From contig NC_059084.1 in the NCBI RefSeq assembly GCF_020497125.1, positions 10,939,501 to 11,003,500 of the forward strand: DNA of 64,000 nt, given 5' to 3'. A program made the position numbers and the translations under genes. Below are positions 24,340 through 36,530 of this stretch, piece by piece. The first letter of the stretch is position 1. Every line of letters starts with the position of its first letter. Under the pieces are notes generated by a model. It did not search any database and was not told where the DNA came from. It worked only from the letters and a program-made list of their open reading frames with translations. Source of the stretch: Mauremys mutica. Its lineage: Eukaryota; Chordata; Testudines; Geoemydidae.

Positions 24340-26690
24340 GGAAAGGGAAAGTTGGTTTGGGATTATGATGACTCATGAGTGCAAGGTGGTGTATTGATCT
24401 GAGGACTTATGGGACATGCCAGGAACAGAATTAACTAGAAGACACCACACAGAACAAAGTGGCCATCTGATTAATAGAGAGACATGTATAGTTTACACAA
24501 GCTCTATCAGGTCCTAAACCAGGCAGCATCTAGCTTACATAGTGTGGCTGGCCTAAAGCCCCTTTTCCCCCATAGCAGTGTCCTCGCCATAACAATAAGA
24601 GAGACGTATGGGATGCGGTGGTAGATTGACAGCTGGTGTTTTCTTGGTTTACTGGATTAACCCTATGAAAACCCCGCATGTGAACACTCTTCAATTCCAG
24701 GCAAATTTGAATTCAGATTTAGACACAAATTTTGCAATTCAGGTTTATCCCTAATTAATACTCCTCATTATGCAGCGAGAGACCCACTCTGGCTCATGGT
24801 GGTGTGTACTGCCAATATGTGTGAATAGCTATTTTCCCTTTGCGGGAAGGTCTTGGTTTGCTGCTCTCGCTCCTGCTACAAGGGGCTATTAAGGAGTGGG
24901 AATGGCGCTCTGAAAGTAGGAAACCTTTAAGAATTTGGATGCCTTCCCCCCTGCACCTCTATCCCCCACAAAAATGTGTTGGTGTCTAATGGCCCGTGAA
25001 TGTTTTCAGCTGTCGGACTTTGTTTTACATAGACTCTGAGGCAGGCTTTGCAAGCCAAACTTCTAATCTTTTTTATTTTGGTTCCTGGAGCTCGGAAACA
25101 TACGGTACTTAATTGGTATGCAGCAGTAGTAGCATCTGATTTAGACAAATGTTCTCTGTGTGAACTTAAAGGCCACGTCTTATTTAATTTTGTCATTTCC
25201 AATTAAACACTGCCAGTCCTTCCCTTACTATTCTGAGTCCTATTTAGTACTAATATTTAATATATGACTCACTTTAAAGTGTTTTTCTTATTTCTGGTGC
25301 ACATTTCAAACATTCATTCAAAGACAAAAAATAGTGTTTGATTTTAGATAATTTCTTTCTTCTGTAATATCTGGGGTGGGTGGAATACACTGTAGACAGA
25401 TTCAGTTCATATTGTATCACTATTTTCATATATTTGAAAGTAGCAAAGTCCCCCATCCCACAACCCAGGAAAGGCTCCCAAGCCCTGTAACATGTAAAAC
25501 TAAAAGAAGAAAAGTGAAATAACATTGAGTATTATCACAATTTTTTCAAAAATGCTTTCTGAAGTAATCTGTATATTTTAAGTTTCCCACAGTGATATAC
25601 TTTAAGTTTTTAAAACAACACAAACATTTACCTTGGCTAATGGCCTAGTATGAAGAATAAAAATTATCAACACAACTAAATGGCTTAAAAAGACAAGGTA
25701 TTTTCCCCCAGGAAAAGCGGAGAATGTTAAAGTAATCTGTGCGGGCGTGATCCTATTCAGATGCAGCCAGCAAAAACAAACTAGTCCAGTCAGCTATCTC
25801 TTTTAAATGGAGAGATTTCTTTCTTTACCTGTCCATCATCTCTCTAGGATGCTCACGTACCCTGTCTGACTAGGCTACTTTAAGTACAATTAATATTTAT
25901 TCTGTATCTTGCTGGTGCCTTTTCAGTAATAACATGACACTTATTTGTTGGTTTTCTGCAGGAATTAAATCTTTTTTTTAAAAAAGATTTGGAGACCAGT
26001 GATCTGAAGGATGCTCGCGGGCAGCTTATCCGCACTGTGTAAACCTGTGGGGTTCATTTGTCAATGAACTAAGGCCTGTTGCATTGGCGCATGTCATTTA
26101 AATACATTTTTCCTCTTTGTTTTTTGTTCTTCAGCCTTGCTGTGAAAATGAGCAATGAAGTTCAAAACTCTGTCATGCTGAATTCCTTGGCAGCTTCCTA
26201 AAGGCGCCCGGAAACCATTGTGAAAGCTTCCATAATCAGATAATGACTGATATACAGTGTGTGTGTCGATAGAAGTGTTGGAAAATAAAATACAGGGTTG
26301 CTATAAAATGGGTTTGTGAGATAGTAAATAACATTTCAAATATGCAGCAGAATCACATTCCAGTTCTGTTTGTTCTCTGCCCCCTTCCTTTTCTAGAGGG
26401 CCTGATCTACTTCTGGGAAGAGCAGAACAAGACCAAGCAAATTGGATTACTATGGAGACTGCGTGTCATGCTGGGCTCTACTGAAGTGAAGTCCACTGTT
26501 CCTCCATTCAGATTCTTCCTTGTGCCTCCCTCTTTGCAGGTCAGTGTTTTTAGCAGAGGAGAAAGGGTGAAGGGAGTTGAATTTATTGTCAATGTCACCA
26601 AGTTTGATGTCTGATGGAATTCAAGAGTGACTGGCTACCAATAGTCCTGTCTGTCTCTACCTGTTACCTTTTGTCTTATACTTAGATTTT
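24340..26690. other. Unique non-coding sequence
   Basis: No gene or known repeat is recognised. Composition is AT-rich after 25200. Confidence 0.4.
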
Positions 26691-26692
26691 GG

Positions 26693-26972
26693 TATGCAGC
26701 GTTGTTGTAGCCAGCGTTGTCTGTCCCAGGATATTAGAGAGACAAGGTGGGTGAGGTAATATCTGTTATTGGGCCAACTTCTGTTGGTGAGAGAGACACG
26801 CTTTCAGGCTACACAGAGCTAACTATCTGTTTGACCTTGTATTTAGCTGTGACGCCAAGAACCTTTCCCAGGCCTGAGGAAGAGCTCTGTGTAGCTCAAA
26901 AGCTTGTCTCTCTCACCAACAGAAGTTGGTCCAATAAAAGATATTACCTCACCCACCTTGTCTCTCATTTAG
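26693..26972. mobile_element. PLE terminal hairpin
   Basis: The outer arms 'gacaaggtgggtgaggtaat' and 'attacctcacccaccttgtc' are perfect inverted complements. The next arms, around 'ccaacttctgttggtgagag', also pair. The right (sense) half contains CUGAGGA at 26874-26880 and a stem ending in AGCTC, but the GAAA position at 26898-26901 reads AAAA. The left half lacks the CUGAnGA part. The right edge abuts a MIR-type tail. Confidence 0.75.
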
Positions 26973-27085
26973 ACTGTGAGCTCGTTGGGGCAGGGGCCAT
27001 CTTTTTGTTCTGTGTTTGCCTAGCACAGTGGGGTTCTGGTCCATGACTGGGACTCTTAGGTGTTAAGGTAATACAAGTAATGAAT
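26973..27085 (+). repeat. L2-like SINE tail
   Basis: 'gactgtgagctcgttggggc', 'tgcctagcacagtggggttc' and 'tgactgggactcttaggtgt' are the MIR-type 3' tail. It begins directly at the end of the PLE hairpin. Confidence 0.7.
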
Positions 27086-27089
27086 TGCC

Positions 27090-29540
27090 TCTCATCCTAG
27101 TCAGCTGTCTTTCCTTGTTGCCAGAGGCTGCTCAGCAGAGAGACCTGCTCAGCAGAGAGGCCTGCTCAACAGCAAGTAACTGGTTGGGAGGGAGTTGCAG
27201 GGACTCAGGGATTATCACTGGGAGCTCTGGTTAATGCCACACCTTTCAGCTGTGATTTGGTCTGGGAAGCTGCCCAAAATTGCGGACACTGATTTTGTGT
27301 TCCTCTGATTTCTAACGACAGTCTTGAGCAGATATGTGGGTTGGGGGAAGAAGAAAGAACTTTAATTACCTGTAAATCAATGACTCAAAAATCAGACTCA
27401 CTGCCCAATGGCTCGGTCTGCATGCATTACCTCAACTAGCATTTTCAAGGTGAGCGTCACAAGGAGAAAAGCAAAGAACCTACTTGTGCTTGTTTAGAGG
27501 AAAGCCAAGGTCAGTTTGCATGTTTCTTGGTCTTGTCACATCATGAAGAAATGCAGCTGTGGGCTTGGTGGGCTCCAAAGGCCAGTTCTGAAAGTCTGAG
27601 TTTCTTGACTTCCAAAGTGTATTGTAAGGCCTGTCTACACCCTCAGACTTTTGGCCTGATGGATTGAATTGAGTGGGTTGAACAGTAGGTACATTCTAGG
27701 GCCTTCTCTTGTTCAGTTGACTGATCATTACATTGTGATGTTATTAAATGCATGGGCTTGTACTCAGGGGCTATCGTGGACACATCTTTTGTGAATCAAA
27801 AGAGAAAGATAACAAAAAATTTAGTGCAACCCCTTGGTGTCCTCGCTAAACGTTTGTTGGGTGATTATGGTGTGCCTCCCTGAAATTCCCCTGGTACATT
27901 CAGCTTTGCTTCCACACTATGGTTCATTTTTCTGTACTTCTGGAAGGGTCCTATGGAATTTAATACAGCTGAAACCAAGAGAAATTTAACATGGTCACTT
28001 TCTAAAAGAATAGAATGTAATAGGGAATAATATCTCTTCTACAACTATCCTATACAATTATTTGAAGGCGATATATTTAATATCTACTAAATGCCATAGG
28101 ATGGTTCACAAGACCTATAGAAATGTTAGCACTGTCTATTAAATTCCATAGGACTTTGGCATAGGAATGTCCCAAACTATCATGCAAGTGCTGATGTGGA
28201 CTCAATTAAGCAAGGCCTAACTAACTTTAAGCACATGAATAGTTTCACTGATGACAACCGGACTAATTATGTGCTTAAAAATAGAACTGTGCTCAAGTAC
28301 CTTGATGAAGTGTGTTCTTAAATGATTGCTGATTTCTGCCCCAAAGGAGGCTATATTTCAGTAAAGTAAGCCTAGTTTACACAGAAGCAAATATTGTCTT
28401 CTGGTATGGGTATGTAATTCCTAGTATCTTTAATTTTAAAGGGAGTTTTGTGGGCACCTCTGAAAGCAGAATGCAGCCTGTTGATCTGTGGACAAAAGGG
28501 CTGTATAAATGTCAGCCTTGATTATCGTTAAGAATTTCCGGCTTCTGTTAAGACATTTTATATGGATCTTTCTGTGTATCCCTAAGTCTGATAGTTTGGA
28601 TTTAATGTTTGTCGCAGATTTCACTGGCATTCCATTGCTTTAATTTTGTGCTCTTTTAACCTTTCCTTCCTTTCAGGGAAGAAATCTCTTTAAAAAAAAG
28701 CAGCAGCAGCAGCAACAACAAAAAATGACCTCATAAAAATGAAGTAGCCCGTTCCCACTCTGAGCTCTTTTTTCTTCTCCTGGCCTGACCTTCAGGAAGA
28801 CGATAAATTCATTTGGTCTACCAAACACAGAGAGATAAATCTTCAGTGCAATGTGTGGGGAATTAGCCACTTAACTCCCATTAACTTTAATGGGAATTTA
28901 ATATTTATTTACCCCACCACATATAAATCTTAGCCTACGGTTTCTTACTAAGATGTTTTCATTGTTTTATGGATCCTGGTTATCCACCTAGAAAGTTTAC
29001 CAGGATGTCAGCAGAAAAGAAACATACTGGAAACTTACATCCCTTCTCTTCATATAAGCTGCAAAATGCATGTGAGATATGTAAGGTGAAATTTCTGAAC
29101 TCTGTGTGTGATTCACTCAATTGATTCAGACCCCAAGTTGACACAAACCTGTACTGCTTGGTGCTGGCACCCTCATTGTCTCTAGGATCTAGAATTATGT
29201 GATGCTGAGAAACCTTTGGGAGCAAAAATTCTGATCAATAATTGAATTGTGGTTGGAAATAGGTTGAAAACCACAGTTAAATCAACTGTGAAATTGGTGG
29301 GGAGAAGGGAGCAGGACTGCATGGAAAATCAAAGCCTGAGCAGAAGTTTCCAAGGTAAATAATTGACCTGTGAAAGCTGCTCTCCCCTCCCATCCCCTTC
29401 CTAATGTACCGGATGATCATTGTTTTTGAAAAGACCCTTTCGAAATCAAAATAACCTAAACATTTTTAAAATGGGCCTGCTTCATGATCTCACTCTGTTG
29501 TGAATCAGGAATAACTCTGCTGGCGGCAAGGTCTGATGAA
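27090..29540. other. Unique non-coding sequence
   Basis: No gene is seen. A CAG/CAA-rich run lies at about 28694-28722. A faint hairpin-type repeat with 'ctttaagcacatgaatagt' is visible near 28177-28310. Confidence 0.35.
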
Positions 29541-29544
29541 CCCA

Positions 29545-29642
29545 GTCCTGATCTCACTTATACAGGTTTTATATCATTGTATCTTCATGGACATCAGTGG
29601 GGTTACTTACCCCTGATTTACATCAGTGTAAATGAGGACCTG
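29545..29642. repeat. Hairpin repeat, GTAAAT type
   Basis: 'cccagtcctgatctcact' and 'gatttacatcagtgtaaatg' bracket 'gacatcagtggggttactta'. Same family as at 23655 and 30022. Confidence 0.5.
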
Positions 29643-30021
29643 CATTCGTCTTGAACTCTGAAGTCTTGTCGTTTCCAGCAGAAGTTGAGGGCACACAAGT
29701 TTTGCAAGGCTTGGTCTTTTATGGCAGTCTCACAGACAAAGCCACATCCCTGAACTACTGGCCTGAGCCCAGTGTGCATTTCTGAAAATATTTTTTCTTT
29801 CGTGTATTGAAACTGTGGCTTTTATCAGCCTTGACCTCATCGCTAACTGCACCTGTCAGGTTCCTACAGAGAGAGGAATGAGCGCAGTCTCTGGGTTTGT
29901 TTTCATAGCTCTAAAACGCAGACAGGGATTCATTAGGAGGTCGTTATGCAATACGCCACCATTGGTTGTGGATTCATTTTCCCTCGTGAACAAAGGTATT
30001 TTTTTTAAAAGAACAAATTGT

Positions 30022-30112
30022 GGTCTGAGTTATACTGGTATAAATGCATAGTAATCCTCTTGACTTCAATGGAGTTACTCCAGACTTAAACAGGTATAAA
30101 CGAGAACAAAAT
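30022..30112. repeat. Hairpin repeat with CTTGACTTCAATGGAG centre
   Basis: 'gtctgagttatactggtata' faces 'cagacttaaacaggtataaa', around 'cttgacttcaatggagttac'. Confidence 0.55.
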
Positions 30113-30498
30113 ATGGCTTCCTGCATTCAGATTGCACATATTAAAAAGCTGTGGTTATACTCAAGAATACAGGATCCCAGAGTCTATGAACTATTAAAAC
30201 ATAAGGGGATAGTTATTATTCTGAATGTAAAATGTATTAAAAACACGTGGACCATAAACAATAGGCATACACGCGATATTTTTTTCAGTCACATTTATCA
30301 TGTATTTATTGTCTCTTAAATGCAGATTGAAGGAAATTTCCAGAAAGTCCTGTTCTGAATTTTGATTCCTTCAAATCAGTTTACTCAGGAAATCGCCATT
30401 CAGATATTCTTCTTATTTACTAGCTAGCTCCAACCGTGGCAGCTTTCATCAAAGTTTTGTTTTTTAAATACTTTTTCTCCAGCTGCTGTAAAATAAAT

Positions 30499-30556
30499 AT
30501 CAATATAATATACCATATAAACACCATATCAATATAATATACAATATAAACACCAT
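30499..30556. repeat. Two tandem copies of a 29-bp unit
   Basis: Unit one is 30499-30527 and unit two 30528-30556. They differ at one base (C in the first, A in the second, within 'atatac?atataaac'). It looks like a recent short duplication. Confidence 0.9.
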
Positions 30557-30660
30557 AGCAGCTCATATTTAGCAAGCACATTTCTTTCTGAATGAGCCAG
30601 AAGGGCCTTAAGAACTATATACGATACAAACACATTCATTACTGAAATGTAACTATCTAT

Positions 30661-30680
30661 GGGGAGGGATAGCTCAGCTG
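30661..30680 (+). repeat. Possible tRNA-derived SINE head
   Basis: 'ggggagggatagctcag' resembles the A-box start of a tRNA-derived SINE, but the sequence on the other side of the hAT insertion does not continue convincingly as one. Confidence 0.25.
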
Positions 30681-30920
30681 TTCAAGAGCAGAGGTTCTCA
30701 TACTGGGGGTTGGGACCCCTCAGGGGGTCACAAGGTTATTACATGGGGGGTCACGAGCTGTCAGCCCCCACCCCAGACCCCGCTTTGCCTCCAGCATTTA
30801 TAATGGTGTTAAATATATAAAAAAGTGTTTTTAATTTATAAGTGGGGGGGGGTCGCACTAAGAGGCTTGCCATGTGAAAGGGGTCACCAGTACAAATGTT
30901 AGAGAACCACTGTTCAAGAG
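30681..30920. mobile_element. hAT MITE (224 bp) with exact 8-bp duplication
   Basis: The element is 30689-30912, flanked by TTCAAGAG at 30681-30688 and 30913-30920. It begins CAGAGGTTCTCATACT and ends in the inverted 'agagaaccactg'. Inside are 'ggggttgggacccctcaggg' and a G run. Its family differs from the 6195 and 31386 elements. There is no transposase. Confidence 0.9.
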
Positions 30921-31131
30921 TGTACAGTAGCACTGCACAAATCAGGGAAAGTAGACATAGCAGGTTATAATTACCCCAGTTTAAACTTGGCAAGGACATC
31001 GAGGGCTAATCTCATAGCTCCTGTGAAAATCATCATTGCATCTTGAATGATCACAAAGGCCCATGACCTCAAGTTTTATCCTTCATTTGAAAGATAGCAT
31101 GCCACTTTGAACACTATCCTGGACATTAGGG

Positions 31132-31205
31132 CTTCAGTCCAGCCGAGCACTTAAGCATGTGCATAACTTTAAGCATCTGAGTGGTCCCAGTGGATCAGGG
31201 GCTAG
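31132..31205. repeat. Hairpin repeat, degraded
   Basis: 'cttcagtccagccgagca' then 'cttaagcatgtgcataactt' then 'tggatcaggggc'. It matches the left part of the repeat at 48931-49053. Confidence 0.4.
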
Positions 31206-31385
31206 TTCTGTACTAGTGCTATCCACTGAATCACCAGGGGACTTCCTGCCCCATTCTCAATGTCTCTTGAAGATCTGCCATCGAAGTACTGATTCAGCTT
31301 GACCCTGCTTTGTTTATCCAAGCTTATGAGATCATAGTTGCTGGCAGTATGGCAATATCACGAGTGGCCATGTGACTAAATATAC

Positions 31386-31728
31386 AGTTATGCCAGTGTT
31401 TCTCAAACTGGGGTCGCCGCTTGTGTAGGGAAAGCCCCTGGCGGGCCGGGCCGGTTTGTTTACCTGCCCCGTCCGCAGGTCCGGCCGATCGTTGCTCCCA
31501 CTGGCCGTGGTTCACTACTCTGGGACAGTGGGAGCTGTTAGCGTGGGCCGAGTGACTTACTGGCCACTGCTTCCAGTAGCTCCCATTGGCCTGCAGCGGC
31601 AAACCACGGCCACTGGGAGCCGCGATCGGCCAGACCTGCGGACGGGGCAGGTAAGCAAACCGGCCTGGCCCACCAGGGGCTTTCCCTACACAAGCGGCGA
31701 CCCCAGTTTGAGAAACACTGAGTTATGC
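31386..31728. mobile_element. Palindromic hAT MITE (327 bp)
   Basis: The element is 31394-31720 with the exact 8-bp duplication AGTTATGC at 31386-31393 and 31721-31728. The TIRs start CAGTGTTTCTCAAACTGGGG. The internal 'ggccggtttgtttacctgcc' arms match those of the 6195 and 60430 elements, but the first 25 bp differ, so this is a separate subfamily with shared internal sequence. Confidence 0.9.
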
Positions 31729-31979
31729 CATCAGGCAAGATCACATAACTAATTGTGTGGATATACCTTCAACCACGTGTTGTCTGGAGCTTGTTAGATC
31801 CTGAAATCTGTGGGAGTTGGGGAAAATGGCACTCTCAGCTCCTAGCCAGCAGCAAAATTGTTAGAACTCTTGTAAGTGTCATGCTTTTCAGAACCACTGC
31901 TTATGCCATATTCCCAACAGCAGGTACAGGCATCTTCAGGATCCAACAGGCTCTCAAGAATAGATAGTGTTTTAACTAA

Positions 31980-34720
31980 AAATAAATGTAATTAAACCGT
32001 AGCAGGGAAAATATATTGAAGATCATCACATACAGCTATTTGGAATATGTGTTCTGGGGAAATATGTTTGAACTTATTGGCAGGTACAGTATGTTTTCCT
32101 CAGGGGGAAAATTGCCAGAAAATCATAGAGTACATTTAATTAATTAAAAATGAAATGTGGGAGGGGTGGTAAATCACTTTTGTCATGTTGGTAAGCAAAT
32201 TGTTTGATGATATATCCTATTTCTATTGGAACCAGCTAATTGTTGCCTGCTCTATCACACTTCTTAGATGCTGTGCTATATGCTAGGAGCTGTGAAAGTT
32301 GATAGCAAGCATGCTCTTTCCATTTCTCTGAATTACGCAGGTCCCCTTGGCCCAAAGCACTGAGTTTTCTTGAAGAGTAGATAATGTTATCTGAAAAAGA
32401 ACAGTAACTGAAACTCCCAAATAAATCTGGTCAGATTATTGGTTACGAATTAATGATCCAATGAATTTAGCCCTGTTTTATGTTTGTGACTCCTTCATTC
32501 CTCTGATGTTTTACGTGTTCATGAGCTTTCTTGTAATCGTTTCCAAAACAAATTTCAGCTGTTGGGCTGTTCACGAACTTGTTTGGTTTGACTCCCTGAT
32601 ATTTGGGATGTGTTTGCTCCCCTAAGTCACAGAATGCCATTTCTGATCCCTGCATGCTGAGAAACTTTTCAAAGAGGAGAGTAGCAAGTGACAAACAGGG
32701 AATGCCGTTTTCCAGCCTTTTCTTTGATGAATAATCATGAAAAATTATTTGTGCTAAAATTCACGACACTTTGGGGATCTAAAAACATATTCACAAATAC
32801 GCCAGGAAGCATCATCTAAATACTCACAAACTAGTAATACTATGATCCCACAAATAACTTCCAAAGAAAACAAATATCAGCAATGAGTAATCTTAAAGAA
32901 GTTTTTTGTTTCTCTGTTATGTATGGTGGAAATGGAGTTTTCAACTTTTACTAAAACTTTAAGTTCTGTGAACGGGATCGTTTCTGGTAGTGATATGAGT
33001 ATGATATTCATTCATACTCCCAATAATGGGATAACAATCCCTGACATACCCATAAGGGTTAAGGACTTCAGTATTTGAGTCTGCATCCATTTGTTAGGGT
33101 TGTATCCAAATGAGTTCCATTGGCTTCAACAGGAGTTGCGGGTGCTCGGTACCTCACAAGACAGATCAAACACCTTGCAGGATTTGACTGTTATTGCTAT
33201 GGGAATTTTATTTTCTGAAAAAGGTGGGAAGATCCCTTCCTCTATATTTACTCAAAACACTTCTAGATATTAATGCTCAGTAGTCATATTTAGTGGTTAG
33301 TACACAATATGCTACCGCCCCGCCTTCATTACAACATGGGCGTGTAAGAACACTGAGGCACCACCAGTAAGGAAAATATAACAAACCAAAACAAACGGAA
33401 AACCTAACAAATTGTCAGGTTAGGTGGCAACTTTCCATTTAGCTGCGAGGGAGTTTATTAGTGGTTCATGTCACATACACTCATTGAAAAGTAACTATTG
33501 GCAGTTGGCTCTTTTGGAACCAAAGGCTGAAGAAAAACTTTGCTGGAAAAGTCCCTAAGGCCATTTCATTTAAAAAGAGCCTAAGCTTTCGAAAGCATAT
33601 AATTATGCTTCATCCCTGCTGTCTTATCTCATATTAAATTTAATTGCTCTTGAAACTTGGCAACATTCTTGCACCCATTTAAAGAAATTAAGTGGTTCTA
33701 TCATTTTTACGAAAGCGCCTCAGCTCAGACTATTTCTGACTAATTCACTGTATTCAGATCATTTCTGCCTTTTTCTCTTCCCCCCCAATACCTGGGCTTC
33801 TTAAAAGAACTGAACATAGAGGTAACCGATGAAGAAGGAAGAGTTGTTTTTGACCAAAACTGACAAAAGTGATTAACAATTTCCGATGCCTTCATTTTTA
33901 GAGTGGGTGCTGAGCACTTTCTGAAAGTCGCTCTCATTTGAAATTGGTCTCTGTATTTCCTGGAAAGTAGATTTAACAACCCTCACCAAATATGCTCAGA
34001 GTGGCACTTGAAACAGGATTTTTCAGCACAAGCATCTGCTATCTCAGCTAAGGGAGTAATTCCTTTAAGTAGCAGCTATAGTAGATTCAGCCTAGGATGA
34101 GTCTCATTTCACATAATAGCCCCTCCAACCTTAACCAATAGCTGCTACTACCTTTCAGTCACTACCAAGCCAGAGTCAAACCAGCGACATGGAAGTGAAG
34201 GATTCCCTAACCTATTCCCATCTCTTTCAGAACCCCATTCCCCTATCTTTGCTGTTAATATCCATGGCATGGTTTGTTACTGCTCTTTTCCATTGTTAGA
34301 GTGATATAGATATACAGCTGCCCATATATATAAAGTTATGGGTGGTTTTTTTCTTTTGGAGAAACCATTTCAACGGGTTTCAAGAGATGACAGATCCATG
34401 CATTCAGTAAAGTAGGCGAGCATAAACTCTGACAGCAAGATTAGAGATAGGGTAGAAACTGAGTTCGCTGAGTGAATGCTGTTAACATTTGTTATTTATC
34501 TGAAGGCTTGTTTTTCAAGTGTACAGTACACTTAATCCAACATGACATCTGGTATATTACATGTGCTTTGTGATTATATGTTTTGTTGCTCTTTGTAGTT
34601 AAAAAAATAAAAGGACTTTGGCTTTTGGGGAGGGCTGTGTGTACGGGGGAAATTCCTTATGGTAAAAAAATATGCATTTGTGACATGCAACAGACACTAC
34701 ATTTAAAAGCCCCCTAAAAC
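31980..34720. other. Repeat-poor, AT-rich unique stretch
   Basis: About 2.7 kb with almost no recognisable repeat and no exon that I can support. One segment, 33540-33720, has long balanced A/T-rich words ('cctaagctttcgaaagcata', 'ttaaatttaattgctctt') of the sort seen in conserved non-coding elements. That is only an impression. Confidence 0.35.
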
Positions 34721-34723
34721 AAC

Positions 34724-34800
34724 AGGGCTGATTCCGAGAGGTACTGAGCACTTGCAACTTGCACTGGCTTCAATGTGTAGCTGCTTACAGGATCGGGCCC
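34724..34800. repeat. Hairpin repeat, GCTGATTCC...GGATCGGGCC
   Basis: 'gtactgagcacttgcaactt' and 'gcttacaggatcgggccc' around 'actggcttcaatgtg' are decayed arms of the family. Confidence 0.5.
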
Positions 34801-35354
34801 AAATATAGCTCTGTATATTAAACAAATCCTGGGTTCTATGCACAGTGCAAAACAACTATATCCGTAAAGTGGCTGATGCTGCCAGCTTGTGTGTTACATT
34901 TACTGGTTATGAATATCCCAACAGTGAACATGAGCTTCTACAAAAGAGCAAATTATAAAGTTAATATAACCCCTAACTCTTGGATGGACGATGTGGTATC
35001 CTGGGTGGATCAAAATGACAGTTCATCCACAAAGAGATTAGCAGAAGACGATGGAGAATGGGCTACCATGGTTGCAAACTTTTGGTAATGGAGATGCCGC
35101 ACAAGAAGAAGATAGCCCCTTCTAAATGTTCTGTATCCTGACATGGAAAGTGAAGGGGAGAGATTTAACCCTAGATGAACTTGGGACTGGAAAACGTTGT
35201 AATAGAAATGAAAGCAGAAGGGCAGGCCTGGCCTAGTGTTCTGAGCCCAGGAATGGAACTGGGAGCCTGGAACCTGTTTCTGCTTTGCAAATGATTCTCT
35301 TTGCAGTCTGAAGGGGAATCTTTCCATTGGCTTCACTGGGTTTCGTAGTGCCCT

Positions 35355-35465
35355 CTGGGGCCTTGGATAAATGGTTGAACCTCTCTGTCTGAATTCTGGC
35401 TGTAAAACGGAGCTAATATAATATTAGCTATAATGTAGGAAGTACTGTGTATTATTATTATAATG
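35355..35465 (+). repeat. MIR-like fragment
   Basis: 'aacctctctgtctgaattct', 'gtaaaacggagctaatataa' and a following T/A-rich end match the MIR core in plus orientation, strongly decayed. Confidence 0.5.
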
Positions 35466-35697
35466 CCCTCAGAGAACAAAAGAAACTTAGTGTAGACATT
35501 TGGAGCCTGAAATTTGAAAGATAAAATAATGGGATAAAACAATTTAATAAAATGTTACTCTATTAAAATAAAACTCTGCAGGTGACTGTGGGTATGTCTA
35601 GGACCAGTTGATGTGCAACACATTGGTGGCTTTAGAAATCACACCCCTCCAGTGCACATGGTGGCTCCATGTAAACAAGCCAGGGGCTCTGAGTTGT

Positions 35698-35968
35698 CGT
35701 TTGTAGATAAAGCACTATACTGGGAGTCAGGAGGTCGGGCTCAAGCCCCAGCTCTGCCACAGTTCCCTGTGTGACCTTGGCCAGGTCACTTGATGACTCA
35801 GTACTCCTCTGTCTACCAAACGGGGATAATAATACTTAGCTTTGTCTGTTTAAACTGTGAGTTCTTCAGGGCAGGGAGAGACTTTTACTGTGTGTATGCA
35901 CAGCATCTTGCACACTGGGGTCCTGATCTCAGTTGGGGCCTCGAGGCGCTATTGTAATACAAATAGTT
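35698..35968 (+). repeat. Nearly full-length MIR-type CORE-SINE
   Basis: The head ('gggctcaagccccagctctg'), core ('tgtgaccttggccaggtcac', 'aaacggggataataatactt') and L2-like tail ('gtgagttcttcagggcaggg', 'gttggggcctcgaggcgcta') occur in the expected order. It is the best MIR-type reference copy in the window. Confidence 0.85.
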
Positions 35969-36269
35969 GCACAGTCTGGATAGTTAAAATGGAGCAGGGA
36001 TTTACTCTGAGGAGACTTTGGTAAGCAGGAAAACCAGGGGAAAGCAAGTTGTCATCTGGACTGATCTACCGATTTTTGTACCAGTCCTTGCAAATCCCCG
36101 TGATTTTCTTTTCCCATGTGATTCCCTGTCAGGGTTGGAGGAATATTCCAGGGCATGGTAGGCATCTGATCAATTTGATTGTTTCTCGCTCCCTTGTCTT
36201 CCTCACAGTACCACCATCTTAGATGTAGCCTCAAGAAGGCAGTGGCGTGTACAAAGCAAATTACCGTAG

Positions 36270-36530
36270 ACTTGGCCTGTACTACAAATGTATGTCGGTA
36301 TATCTGCATCACCCAGGAATGTGGAAAATCCACACTCCCGAGCAATGCAGTAATACCAACCTAACCCCCAGGGTAGACAGCGCTTTGTTGACAGGAGGCT
36401 TCTCCCATTGACATTCTTACCTCCTCTCGGGGAGGTGGAGTATCTGCACTGACGGGAGAAGCTCTCTCATTGGCGTAGGTCACATCTTCACTAAGCAACG
36501 CAGCTGCGGCTCGTAAGTGTAGACAAGCTC
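36270..36530. mobile_element. GTCTACA-type MITE
   Basis: 'cttggcctgtactacaaatg' at the left faces 'cgtaagtgtagacaagctct' at the right. Inside are 'acctcctctcggggaggtgg' and 'tgacgggagaagctctctca'. No sharp target duplication is seen, so the ends are approximate. Confidence 0.55.

Noticed and set aside
30661..30680. Possible tRNA gene or SINE promoter (A box)
   Set aside because: No B box or cloverleaf follows, even with the hAT insertion removed; kept only as a low-confidence SINE fragment.
33540..33720. Conserved enhancer
   Set aside because: Only an impression from word composition; without an alignment I do not list it as a regulatory feature.
34876..35088. 70-codon plus-strand frame with an acidic, exon-like composition
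   Set aside because: No flanking splice signals could be argued with confidence and no known protein is recognised.
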